A program made the position numbers and the translations under genes. A stretch of 64,000 nt of DNA from Pseudosulfitobacter koreensis (GTDB lineage: Bacteria > Pseudomonadota > Alphaproteobacteria > Rhodobacterales > Rhodobacteraceae), in NCBI RefSeq assembly GCF_024733015.1, contig NZ_JANKJG010000001.1:186001-250000 (forward strand), written 5' to 3'. Numbering within the stretch: the first letter of the stretch is position 1; the number at the start of each line of letters is the position of its first letter. Shown here piece after piece: positions 1 through 9,649 of this stretch. The notes beneath the pieces were generated by a model. It made no database searches and was not told the DNA's origin. It was given only the letters and a program-made list of their open reading frames with translations.

Positions 1-60
1 TCGTCTTCTCCTCATCGCTCGAACCTCGTGATACAGTGCCTTACGCCGCGTTGCACATGA

Positions 61-2145
<2,085 letters not shown>

Positions 2146-2161
2146 CGCTTCTTTTGGCCAG

Positions 2162-2178
2162 AAATATCCTCGGGGGGA
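2162..2178 (+). repeat. Recurrent G-run/ATATTT intergenic motif, copy 1
   Basis: AAATATCCTCGGGGGGA, preceded by a TTGGCCAGA-like stretch. Related copies occur at 47603-47618 and, on the other strand in a diverged form, at 38341-38369. Each lies at a gene end or in a short intergenic gap, and two of the three are followed by a G/C-rich hairpin. Confidence 0.5.
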
Positions 2179-2182
2179 GTGT

Positions 2183-2203
2183 GAGGGGGCCGAAAGCCCC
2201 CTC
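2183..2203 (+). terminator. Hairpin after fadH
   Basis: A perfect 8-bp stem (GAGGGGGC/GCCCCCTC) with loop CGAAA lies 38 bases after the fadH stop. No T-run follows, so it may act as an imperfect terminator or 3'-end stabiliser. It directly follows a copy of the recurrent AAATATCCTCGGGGGGA motif at 2162-2178. Confidence 0.55.
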
Positions 2204-2255
2204 GCAGCACCGTTTGATCTGGTAGCGGACCGGATTGCTTGGCACTACAGATGGA

Positions 2256-2268
2256 GTGGTTGCCGCCC
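2256..2268 (+). repeat. Left subterminal inverted repeat of the IS
   Basis: GTGGTTGCCGCCC, matched exactly by its reverse complement at 3620-3632. A perfect 13-base match between two flanks of about 200-250 bases is very unlikely by chance. Confidence 0.7.
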
Positions 2269-2335
2269 TCCCTGACGGCATCGCAATGTGCCAAGGTCGT
2301 GGTGTTCAAAGCCACGCGAAGAGGAGGACGGCGAG

Positions 2336-3364
2336 ATGAAGGATATGATGATCGGGGTCGATCTGGCAAAGGATGTTTTCCAGGTTCATGGTGCCCTACG
2401 CACGGGGGAGGTTCAGTTCCGCAAGAAGCTGACGCGCACTCAGTTTCCCGTGTTCATGGCTAAGCAGGAGCCCAACTTGGTTATCTTCGAGGCATGCGGC
2501 AGCGCACATTATTGGGCGCGCGAGATGGAAGCGCTTGGACATGAGGTAAAACTGATCGCACCCCAATACGCTCGTCCGTTCGTCAAGCGCCAGAAAAATG
2601 ATGCTGCCGATGCCGAGGCGATCGTCATCGCGGCGCGCCAGCCCGAGATGCGTTTTGTTGAGCCTAAAACAATCGCGCAACAATCGCGCGCGGCAATTTT
2701 TCGTGGCCGGGAACGCCTAGTGCATCAGCGGACAGCGGATGTGAACGCCTTGCGGGCGCTGTTGTATGAGCACGGGCATGTGTTTCCGCAAGGAATACGC
2801 AGCCTTAATCGTATCACAGCGCTTGTAGAGGATAGGACTGCCGACTTGCAGCCATTGATCCGCGAGGAATGCTTGGACCTGCTGGCGCAGATTGCAGAGA
2901 AAACGGCACGTATTATAGATCGAACTGCGAAACTCAAGACGCTGGCTGCTGAGTCAGACAGGGCCCGCAGGCTTCAGACTATGCCAGGTGTAGGGCCACT
3001 GACGGCCATCGCTGTAGAGGCGTTTGGACCGGATATGGCGCAGTTCAAGACGGGACGTGACTTTGCAGCCTGGTTGGGTCTGGTGCCCAAGCAACATTCA
3101 TCTGGAGGCAAGGAACGTTTGGGGCGGATGACCAAGGCTGGCCAAGCCGATATCCGACGCCTGCTGATCATTGGGGCAATGTCGCGGCTGGGTTGGCTTG
3201 GACGGCGCGCAATTACGGAGGGCAGCTGGCTGTCACGGATGCTGGCGCGTAAGCCCAAGATGTTAGTTGCGATCGCGCTGGCAAACAAGATGGCCCGGCA
3301 GATCTGGGCGATGCTGACGAAGAACGAAGATTATAAGGATCCGGCGCTGGCAGTCGCGGCATGA
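2336..3364 (+). CDS. IS110/IS1111-family transposase, full length
   Basis: 342 aa. The N-terminal RuvC-like DEDD domain shows GVDLAKD (first Asp), a Glu in FEACGS and the NDAADAEAI motif. The C-terminal transposase_20 domain carries MPGVGPLTA and the LVPKQHSSGGKERLGRMTKAG segment with its catalytic serine. Family members recombine a circular element into target DNA using a guide RNA made by the element itself. The ATG at 2336 follows GAGGAGGA at 2321-2328; upstream codons in this frame lack such a site. No frameshift or stop is seen, so the element may still be active. Confidence 0.9.
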   Translation: MKDMMIGVDLAKDVFQVHGALRTGEVQFRKKLTRTQFPVFMAKQEPNLVIFEACGSAHYWAREMEALGHEVKLIAPQYARPFVKRQKNDAADAEAIVIAARQPEMRFVEPKTIAQQSRAAIFRGRERLVHQRTADVNALRALLYEHGHVFPQGIRSLNRITALVEDRTADLQPLIREECLDLLAQIAEKTARIIDRTAKLKTLAAESDRARRLQTMPGVGPLTAIAVEAFGPDMAQFKTGRDFAAWLGLVPKQHSSGGKERLGRMTKAGQADIRRLLIIGAMSRLGWLGRRAITEGSWLSRMLARKPKMLVAIALANKMARQIWAMLTKNEDYKDPALAVAA

Positions 3365-3619
3365 AGTCCATGTCGAACTGATAGCGACGGTGCCAAGGGG
3401 AGTGTAAGAAGACGATGACCTGAATGGGCAAAACGATCGAACAGATCCGGATTGGGAAAACCAGTTAGCAACTGCGAGCGATCAGCTCGTACTACAGATT
3501 TGGACCTGATCCGCTGATCACCATCCCGGCCCGCGGCTTTTGGAAGTGCCGCATCTTGAGGCCTGACAAAAGTTCGCACTCGATCACACGCCAATAGGGT
3601 CAAAAACTTCTTGCATTAC
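3365..3619 (+). ncRNA. Candidate guide (bridge/seek) RNA region of the IS
   Basis: 255 non-coding bases between the transposase stop and the right inverted repeat. In the IS1111 group the guide RNA is encoded in this right end. Two short same-strand identities link it to the left junction: CCGGATTG at 3447-3454 equals 2230-2237, and ACTACAGAT at 3491-3499 equals 2244-2252. A small hairpin (CGAGC-GATCA-GCTCG, near 3476-3490) lies between them. GTGCCAAG at 3390-3397 is the complement of 2238-2245. The family layout is known; that this stretch is the RNA is my inference. Confidence 0.45.
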
Positions 3620-3632
3620 GGGCGGCAACCAC
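3620..3632 (-). repeat. Right subterminal inverted repeat of the IS
   Basis: GGGCGGCAACCAC, the reverse complement of 2256-2268. It lies 31 bases before the start of the CorA-type gene, so the element's right tip is very close to that gene's promoter or leader. Confidence 0.7.
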
Positions 3633-3662
3633 AAAAGTCTGCCTATTGCTCAAGGACGGACC

Positions 3663-4601
3663 ATGCCGCTCTATATTTACGACATCGCCCCCGACGGGAC
3701 ATCGACGCCCACCACCGACACCGCGCCGACGGGCGCGCGCGGCTACCGTTGGTTTCACTATGACCTGAAAGACCCCGCGCTGCCCCACTGGGCGCAGACC
3801 CATCTGCACCCGATCCCAGCGGGTGCATTGATGCAAACCGAAACCCGACCGCGCTGCGACGTTCACGAGGACGGGCTGATGTTGAACCTGCGCGGGGTGA
3901 ACCTGAACCTCGAAGGGCCCGCCGACCAGATGGTCGCGGTGCGCATGTGGGTGACGGATCAAACGGTGGTCACCGTCCGGGTGCGCCGGGTCTTCGCCAT
4001 CGAGGATCTGCGCCAGCAGATCGAGGCAGGGGCCGCGCCCACCACCAGCGCCGCCTTTGTCGAGGCCTTGGCCAGCCGTCTGACCGCCCGCGTGCAGACC
4101 ACCGTCTTCGAACTGGCAGACCAGACCGACGCGCTTGAGGATGCCATTCATGACGACGAAAATGCACCCCTACCCGACACTCTGGCCAGTATGCGCCGCA
4201 CCGCGATCCGGCTGCGGCGCTATCTTGGTCCGCAGCGCGATGCGTTGATGGCCTTGGCAGCCACCGATATCCCTGCGGGCAGCAACCCGCAGCACCGCCG
4301 CGAACTGGCCAATCTGGCGATGCTGACAGTCGAGGAACTGGACGGGCTGCAGGGCCGTCTGACCGCGATCCACGACCACCACGCATCGAAAGCCGCGCAG
4401 GCGCAGAACCGCAACAGCTATATCCTCAGCATCGTCGCTGCGACCTTCTTGCCGCTTGGCTTTATCACCGGCCTGTTCGGCGTCAACGTGGGCGGGCTGC
4501 CGGGCGTGGACACACCTGCCGCTTTCGCGATCCTATGCGTGTCAATGGGCGTGATCTCGGGCGTGGCGCTTGGCGTGATGCGCTGGTTGAAGTGGATCTG
4601 A
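3663..4601 (+). CDS. CorA-family divalent metal transporter, ZntB-like
   Basis: 312 aa inner-membrane protein. The long N-terminal cytoplasmic alpha/beta and helical domain ends in two membrane segments (about residues 250-275 and 285-308). The signature loop after the first is GVNVGG rather than GMN, which fits the ZntB branch (zinc or other divalent cation transport, pentameric). The start follows CAAGGACGGACC. Its upstream region is probably altered by the insertion sequence, whose right repeat ends only 31 bases away. Substrate and direction cannot be told from sequence alone. Confidence 0.8.
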   Translation: MPLYIYDIAPDGTSTPTTDTAPTGARGYRWFHYDLKDPALPHWAQTHLHPIPAGALMQTETRPRCDVHEDGLMLNLRGVNLNLEGPADQMVAVRMWVTDQTVVTVRVRRVFAIEDLRQQIEAGAAPTTSAAFVEALASRLTARVQTTVFELADQTDALEDAIHDDENAPLPDTLASMRRTAIRLRRYLGPQRDALMALAATDIPAGSNPQHRRELANLAMLTVEELDGLQGRLTAIHDHHASKAAQAQNRNSYILSIVAATFLPLGFITGLFGVNVGGLPGVDTPAAFAILCVSMGVISGVALGVMRWLKWI

Positions 4602-4903
4602 CGCCTGCCACGGGGCACACAGCATTGCGCACCAATTCAAGAACCAAGTTCAACTTCATAGCGAAACAAAACCGGCACTACCGCTTAGGTTGCATGCCAT
4701 TCAGCGCAGACAAGTCTGAATTTTATCCTTATTTATCATACACCTGACCTGAAAATACCGCCTCGGAAACACAGTGTTCTCGTGTTTCCCGGCCTGCAAC
4801 GATATCGCAAGATACCCCAAGATTATCCCACCCGTGCCCCGATCTTGCCGCGATTGGGGTCGATAAGCGTGCCAACAACCCAATACCAAGAGAAGGGGAC
4901 GGC
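4602..4903. other. Intergenic region between transporter and LysR gene
   Basis: 302 bases, clearly more AT-rich than the flanking genes. I see no coding frame with a plausible start and codon use. It contains an inverted repeat at 4765-4789 and presumably the LysR gene promoter. Confidence 0.6.
4765..4789. promoter_or_regulatory. Inverted repeat, possible operator
   Basis: GGAAACAC (4765-4772) and GTGTTTCC (4782-4789) form a perfect 8-bp dyad. Overlapping it is a second dyad, AACAC-A-GTGTT (4768-4778). It lies about 115 bases upstream of the LysR gene. It could be an operator or a hairpin at the end of the transporter transcript; there is no T-run. Confidence 0.35.
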
Positions 4904-5809
4904 ATGGACCGCCTAACAGAAATGGAAGCTTTCGCCACAGTCGTGGATCAGGGCGGATTCACCGATGCGGCCAAGAAGATGGGCATCTCCAAATCCGCCG
5001 TCTCAAAGCACGTTTCTTCCCTGGAAGCGCGCCTTGGCGCCCGTTTGCTGAACCGGACGACACGGCGCGTGTCGCCCACGGAAATCGGGCTGGCCTATTA
5101 CGACCGCGCCCGCCGGGTGCTGAACGACGCAGGCGAGGCCGACGCGCTGGTGACCTCGATGCAATCGGCCCCATCGGGGCTGTTGCGGATCAGCGTGGCG
5201 ACCGACTTTGGTGTCAATCATCTGTCCCCGGCGCTGTCGTCGTTTCTGGAAGATTTCCCCGATATCACCGTGAATATGGTGCTGAACAACCGCTACGTCG
5301 AACTGATCTCGGAAGGGTTCGACATGGCCATCCGCATCGGCGAGCTGGAGGACAGCACCCTGCGCGCCCGCAAGCTGACCGAAACCACCAAGCGCATGAT
5401 CGCCTCGCCATCATATTTCGCCAAATACGGCAAGCCCGAAAAGATCGACGACCTGAACGAGCACAAGCTGCTGCACTATTCCAACCAGTCGTCGGGCAAC
5501 GTCTGGAAACTGACCGCCCCCTCGGGCGAAAAGCGTCAGGTGCGCACGGCAGGCTGGCTGTCGGTCAACGACGGGCAATCGCTGCTGAACGCCGCCATCT
5601 CGGGTCTGGGCATCGCCTATCTGCCGTCCTACCTCTATTCGGATGCGATGCAGAAGGGTCTGGTCGAAGACGCCATGCCCGATCTGCCGATGGACAGCCA
5701 GGGCATCTATGCCGTTTATCCGCCGGGCCGGTTCACTCAGCCCAAGGTGCGCGCGTTCATCGACTTTCTGGTGCATGAATTTGCGGACAAGGGCCCCTCG
5801 GGCTGGTAA
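4904..5809 (+). CDS. LysR-family transcriptional regulator
   Basis: 301 aa. The N-terminal winged helix-turn-helix (about residues 1-60, with GGFTDAAKKMGISKSAVSKH) is followed by an effector-binding domain of the periplasmic-binding-protein fold (about 90-295). The overall pattern is that of the CrgA/AaeR-like branch. The start follows AGAAGGGGAC. It stands alone with its own terminator. No divergent partner gene is present, so its target is not evident from context. Confidence 0.9.
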   Translation: MDRLTEMEAFATVVDQGGFTDAAKKMGISKSAVSKHVSSLEARLGARLLNRTTRRVSPTEIGLAYYDRARRVLNDAGEADALVTSMQSAPSGLLRISVATDFGVNHLSPALSSFLEDFPDITVNMVLNNRYVELISEGFDMAIRIGELEDSTLRARKLTETTKRMIASPSYFAKYGKPEKIDDLNEHKLLHYSNQSSGNVWKLTAPSGEKRQVRTAGWLSVNDGQSLLNAAISGLGIAYLPSYLYSDAMQKGLVEDAMPDLPMDSQGIYAVYPPGRFTQPKVRAFIDFLVHEFADKGPSGW

Positions 5810-5833
5810 GCCCGACGCCCCGGTGATCTTGAG

Positions 5834-5860
5834 AGCCCCGCCATCTGCGCGGGGCTTTAT
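5834..5860 (+). terminator. Terminator after the LysR gene
   Basis: Stem AGCCCCGC (5834-5841) and GCGGGGCT (5849-5856) followed by TTAT. The gene converging from the right ends inside this hairpin (its TAA is at 5857-5859), so the structure probably serves both. Confidence 0.75.
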
Positions 5861-6819
5861 CGTTGCGACAGCAAAACCGCCTCGACGCGGCGGTTAAGCT
5901 CGCGGCCCTCGGCGCTGAGGTTCGAGGCGACGGGCGCAAGATAGCCCATGCCTTCGGCCTGCACCTGCGCCGGATCGACGTTATAGGCATCAATCAGTCG
6001 TTGCCGCACCGCAGAGGCGCGCTGCCGCGACAGGCCGATGTTCACGTCCTGGCTGCCGACACTGTCGGTATGGCCGACAACCGCAATGGTCACGTCGGGC
6101 TGTGCGGTCAGAAACGCGGCAAGGTTTTCCAGTGACGCGAACGGCCCCTGACCCAGTGCCGTGGTGCCGGTTTCAAAATCCAACCCGTCCAGAACGATAT
6201 GCCCCCTGGTGCTCAAAACCTCGTCGAAATCACCATCTGCGGCCGGAGCGGCGACCGGTCCCGCCAGCGGCACCTGGACATCGCCCCCAGTGCCCACATC
6301 GACCTCATCCTGCCCAAGCGACCCGGCCTCGATGATCTGAACGAAGGCGGCGGTGGACGTGGTCGACACCATCAGGGTGACCACGCTCGACGGATCATCC
6401 TGTGGACCCTTGATCGCGGTGACAAAACGATAGGCGCGCATGTTCACGCGCATGTTGGGGGCGGGCAGCACCTCGACGTTAAAGCGGAAGTCAAAGCCAC
6501 CGCAGCTGAACTGATCGCAGTCCAGGACCACCTCGTAGCCTGCCGCCTTGAGCTGTTTGCGCAGCGGGATCAGAACCTGCAATGTCGTCAGGCCGGGCGA
6601 CGGGATGCGCCATGCCTGGCGGCGCACCTCGCCTTCGACAGCGATGCCGGGCACTCCGGTGCCGTATTCGAACGGCCCCGTCGGCGCCAGATAGCGGTCC
6701 AGCACGCTGTTGCGCGTCACAGTTTCGCGGGCATTGGGCGACAGTTCCAGTTGCAGCGCCTGAACGGGGGCTGCCGCGACGCAGGCGGCCAAGGCTATGA
6801 TCGCCCCGCGCGCTGTCAC
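5857..6819 (-). CDS. OmpA-family envelope protein
   Basis: 320 aa. A GTG start at 6819 forms a GTGA overlap with the stop of the preceding gene and begins a clean signal peptide ending ...APVQA. Longer readings would run into the upstream gene. The middle part (about residues 20-200) is not recognised. The C-terminal 110 residues form an OmpA peptidoglycan-binding domain (VVGHTDSVG, GLSRQRASAV, EGMGY, NRRVE). It probably links the outer membrane or periplasm to the cell wall. It is the last gene of a four-gene overlapped operon. Confidence 0.85.
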   Translation of the reverse strand: MTARGAIIALAACVAAAPVQALQLELSPNARETVTRNSVLDRYLAPTGPFEYGTGVPGIAVEGEVRRQAWRIPSPGLTTLQVLIPLRKQLKAAGYEVVLDCDQFSCGGFDFRFNVEVLPAPNMRVNMRAYRFVTAIKGPQDDPSSVVTLMVSTTSTAAFVQIIEAGSLGQDEVDVGTGGDVQVPLAGPVAAPAADGDFDEVLSTRGHIVLDGLDFETGTTALGQGPFASLENLAAFLTAQPDVTIAVVGHTDSVGSQDVNIGLSRQRASAVRQRLIDAYNVDPAQVQAEGMGYLAPVASNLSAEGRELNRRVEAVLLSQR

Positions 6820-7388
6820 CGAAACTGGCTGTGATACGCGTCGTTGGGGCGCATATCCGTGGCGCTGGCGACGCGGTTGGTCATGTTGAAGAAGGCCGCG
6901 ACCGATGCGATGTCCCAGATGTCGCGGTCGGAAAAACCGTGATCGCGCAGCGCCTGACGGTCGGCTTCGGTGGTCTTGGCACTGGCGACGGTCAGATTCT
7001 CGGCGAACTCCAGCATCGCGGCGACGCGCGGTTCCAGATCGGCGGCGCGCCAGTTCATCACCATCTGCTCGCCCAGCATCGGATCGCCTGACAGTTGCCG
7101 AACGGCGGCACCATGTGCTGTCAGGCAATAATAGCATTTGTTCACCGAACTGACGACGACCGCGATCATCTCGCGCTCCAGCTTGGTCAGACCGGATGTG
7201 CCCAGCATCAGATCGTTGTAAAGCGCGGTAAAGCTGTTCAGCTTGTCGATGTCGAACGCATAGGCCTGCAGCACATTGGGCACCATCCCCAGCTTGTCCT
7301 GGCAGACGTCAAAGTATTTCTGCGTCTGCGCGGGCAACGGGTCGACCATCGGCAGGTTCAGGGCGGTGGGGTGTTTCTTGTCGCTCAT
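6816..7388 (-). CDS. Peroxidase-related AhpD/CMD-domain protein
   Basis: 190 aa. A carboxymuconolactone-decarboxylase fold carries the AhpD-like redox motif CYYCLTAHG (two Cys with a following His) at about residues 85-93. Proteins of this group are described as uncharacterised peroxidase-related enzymes; a role in peroxide removal is likely, but substrate and reductant are unknown. It starts at 7388 in an ATGA overlap with the preceding acetyltransferase and overlaps the OmpA-like gene by four bases. Confidence 0.8.
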   Translation of the reverse strand: MSDKKHPTALNLPMVDPLPAQTQKYFDVCQDKLGMVPNVLQAYAFDIDKLNSFTALYNDLMLGTSGLTKLEREMIAVVVSSVNKCYYCLTAHGAAVRQLSGDPMLGEQMVMNWRAADLEPRVAAMLEFAENLTVASAKTTEADRQALRDHGFSDRDIWDIASVAAFFNMTNRVASATDMRPNDAYHSQFR

Positions 7389-8107
7389 GGGGTCTCCTCC
7401 AGATGTCTGTAATGATAGCGCCCGACTTCGCTAAATCCGCTTTTGCGGTAAAGCGTGTTGGCCGCCACGTTGTCCGCCACGCACAGCACCGACAGGCTGT
7501 GCGCGCCGTTTTCCTGCGCCCAGAAGGCCGCCTTGCGCATCATCCAGTCCGCGATGCCCTGACGGCGCTGGTGCGGCAAAACCTCGACGGCATGGACCAT
7601 GCAGATGCCGTCGTGAATGGCGGCAAAGGCGACACCGCCCGGCTTTTCGTTCCAGCGCGACAGGATCGCGGTTTTCAGCTTGGCCCGCGCCATCACCGCC
7701 AGACGCGCAGGGCCGATGCCGCCCTTGGCCCAGATCTCTTCCATGATCGCCAGCGGTTCCCACACGGCGAATGCGGTGACCTTCGGGATCGGCTTGTCAG
7801 TCAGCGTCTCGACCGGTGTTTCGTACAGCACGACAGGGTCGATCACGGCAAAGCCGCGCGCCTCAAGCATTTCGTCCAACGCGGCATCGCCTTCGCGGAT
7901 TTGAAACAGCGGTTTCTGATCAAGCTCGGCCAGCCCGGCGATGGCCGCGTCGATATCGGCCTCGCTCACTGGTCCGTTGGCAGAGGCCGCCGAGACACGT
8001 TTGCCACCACCCTGCCCCTCGCGCAGGGTCCACTGCCCTTGGCTGATAATCCGTGCGGCAGGCCATGTCGCGTCGCAGACGTCGTAAAGCTGTTGCACCG
8101 TCGTCAT
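7385..8107 (-). CDS. GNAT-family N-acetyltransferase
   Basis: 240 aa. The C-terminal half holds the acetyl-CoA binding motif A region (VEVLPHQRRQGIADWMM) and motif B (NTLYRKSGF). The N-terminal half is divergent and may be a degenerate second GNAT domain. The substrate is unknown. It overlaps both neighbours by four bases (ATGA), so it is probably translated together with the CinA-like and AhpD-like genes. Confidence 0.75.
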   Translation of the reverse strand: MTTVQQLYDVCDATWPAARIISQGQWTLREGQGGGKRVSAASANGPVSEADIDAAIAGLAELDQKPLFQIREGDAALDEMLEARGFAVIDPVVLYETPVETLTDKPIPKVTAFAVWEPLAIMEEIWAKGGIGPARLAVMARAKLKTAILSRWNEKPGGVAFAAIHDGICMVHAVEVLPHQRRQGIADWMMRKAAFWAQENGAHSLSVLCVADNVAANTLYRKSGFSEVGRYHYRHLEETP

Positions 8108-8826
8108 GCCGGAAACGCCGCCTCAAGTTTGGCCAGCGCTTCGTCCAGCAGACCCACATCGGTGCCGCGCAGCACGATGTTCGCGCCATAACGCCCGTCT
8201 TTCTGATAGGGATAGGACCCGATGGACAGCGCCGGGTAGGACCGCGCCAGATCGCCCAAGGGGCCCGCGATGTCACCCTCGCCGCGCTCGATCCGCCGGG
8301 TGCGGCTGATCAGGGGCGCGCCACCCGTCAGCATGGGCAGGACGCTTTCGACCATCGCCTGAAACACCGCAGGTACGCCGGCCATCACATGCACGTTTTC
8401 CAAGATGAAGCCGGGGGCAATCGACACGGGGTTTTCGATCAGAACCGCCCCGTCGGGGATACGCGCCATCCGCTTGCGCGCGTCGTTGAACTCGGACCCC
8501 TGCCGGTCGTAATGCGCCTGCAACAGCGCCCGCGCATCATCGCGCACGTCGATGTGCACGTTGAAGGCGGCGGCAATGCAGTCGGCGGTGATGTCGTCAT
8601 GGGTCGGACCAATGCCGCCGCTGGTGAACACGTGGTCATAGGCCGCCGACAGCGTCCTGACGGCCCCCGTGATCGCATCCGCATCATCGCTGACCACGCG
8701 CACTTCGCGCAGGTCGATGCCGCGCTCGGTCAACTGCCCTGCCAGATGATGCATGTTGCTGTCGCGGGTGCGCCCCGACAGGATTTCGTCGCCGATCACC
8801 AGCATGGCTGCGGTTGGTTGTGTCAT
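8104..8826 (-). CDS. CinA-like molybdopterin-binding-domain protein
   Basis: 240 aa. It is a single MoCF-biosynthesis (MogA/MoaB-like) domain with GDEILSGRTRDSN at the start and the GGIGPTHDDIT loop. Full CinA proteins are about 400 aa and add a PncC nicotinamide-nucleotide amidase domain, which is absent here, as is common in alphaproteobacteria. The start at 8826 (MTQPTAAM) is chosen because the domain begins there. It is the first gene of the overlapped operon and divergent from sfsA with 49 bases between. Confidence 0.8.
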   Translation of the reverse strand: MTQPTAAMLVIGDEILSGRTRDSNMHHLAGQLTERGIDLREVRVVSDDADAITGAVRTLSAAYDHVFTSGGIGPTHDDITADCIAAAFNVHIDVRDDARALLQAHYDRQGSEFNDARKRMARIPDGAVLIENPVSIAPGFILENVHVMAGVPAVFQAMVESVLPMLTGGAPLISRTRRIERGEGDIAGPLGDLARSYPALSIGSYPYQKDGRYGANIVLRGTDVGLLDEALAKLEAAFPA

Positions 8827-8875
8827 CTGGCGGGTTCCCCTAAGCATCTGTTGCCCAAGGTATAGGCCCGCCCAC

Positions 8876-9580
8876 ATGCGCTTTCAAACCCAACTTGTCC
8901 CCGCCCGCCTGATCCACCGATATAAACGGTTTCTGGCCGATTGCGTGCTGGACGACGGCACCGAAGTCATCGCCCATTGCGCCAATCCCGGCTCGATGAT
9001 GGGGCTGGCGGAGCCGGGGATGAAGATCTGGATAGAACCGAACGACGACCCGAAGAAAAAGCTGAAATACGGCTGGCGGCTGGTCGATCACGAGAACGGG
9101 CATTTCACCGGCGTTGATACCTCTGTGCCGAACCGCGCGCTGCGCGCAGCAATTGAGGCAGGGCAGATCGCGCCATTGGCAGGCTACACGTCCGTGCGCC
9201 CAGAGGTGCAATATGGGCAGAACAGCCGCATCGACTTTCTGCTCAGCGCGCCGCAGCTGCCCGACGCCTATGTCGAGGTGAAGTCGGTGACCCTGAACCG
9301 CCGGCCCGGTCTGGCCGAATTTCCCGACAGCGTGACTGCGCGCGGGGCCAAGCATCTGGCCGAACTTGCGCGTATGGCGCAGGCGGGGCACCGCGCCGTC
9401 ATGCTCTATCTGGTGCAGCGCACCGACTGCACGCGTTTCACGTTAGCGCATGACATCGACCCGGCATATTCCGACGCATACCGCGCCGCCAGGCAGGCCG
9501 GAGTGGAAACACTCTGCATCGGCACCTATATAACGCCACAGGCCATCACGGTGGGACAACCGCTGGCCGTTGATATGTAA
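8876..9580 (+). CDS. sfsA: SfsA, sugar fermentation stimulation protein
   Basis: 234 aa. Typical start MRFQTQLVPA, followed by GYTSVRPEVQYGQNSRIDF and the EVKSVTL motif of the nuclease-like fold, then FPDSVTARGAKHL. In enterobacteria SfsA affects maltose metabolism and has been suggested to bind DNA; its biochemical role is unsettled. The start at 8876 is in the short divergent gap with the CinA-like gene and lacks a strong Shine-Dalgarno. The map gene follows 69 bases later. Confidence 0.9.
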   Translation: MRFQTQLVPARLIHRYKRFLADCVLDDGTEVIAHCANPGSMMGLAEPGMKIWIEPNDDPKKKLKYGWRLVDHENGHFTGVDTSVPNRALRAAIEAGQIAPLAGYTSVRPEVQYGQNSRIDFLLSAPQLPDAYVEVKSVTLNRRPGLAEFPDSVTARGAKHLAELARMAQAGHRAVMLYLVQRTDCTRFTLAHDIDPAYSDAYRAARQAGVETLCIGTYITPQAITVGQPLAVDM

Positions 9581-9649
9581 GCAACTCTGGCAATTTTTCT
9601 GCACCTGCATTATGGTTGCAAAAATGTCCAGGACCAACGGAGACCTCTG

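Larger units (their letters stand above)
2249..3635 (+). mobile_element. IS110-family insertion sequence, IS1111-type layout (ends approximate)
   Basis: A complete transposase gene is bracketed by a perfect 13-bp inverted repeat, GTGGTTGCCGCCC at 2256-2268 and its complement at 3620-3632. IS1111-group elements are known for short subterminal inverted repeats a few bases inside their tips, so I place the ends about 7 bases outside the left repeat and 3 bases outside the right one. The left non-coding end is short (about 90 bases) and the right one long (about 270 bases), as expected for this group. The exact tips are inferred. The element sits between fadH and the CorA-type gene and breaks neither. 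Confidence 0.75.

Noticed and set aside
3365..3662. Second transposase fragment or gene downstream of the IS transposase
   Set aside because: The short frames here have no family features; the stretch fits the non-coding right end of an IS1111-type element.
7103..7137. Longer start for the OmpA-like protein reaching into the upstream gene
   Set aside because: The extension would overlap the AhpD-like gene by over 300 bases in another frame; the GTG at 6819 gives a proper signal peptide and a 4-base overlap.
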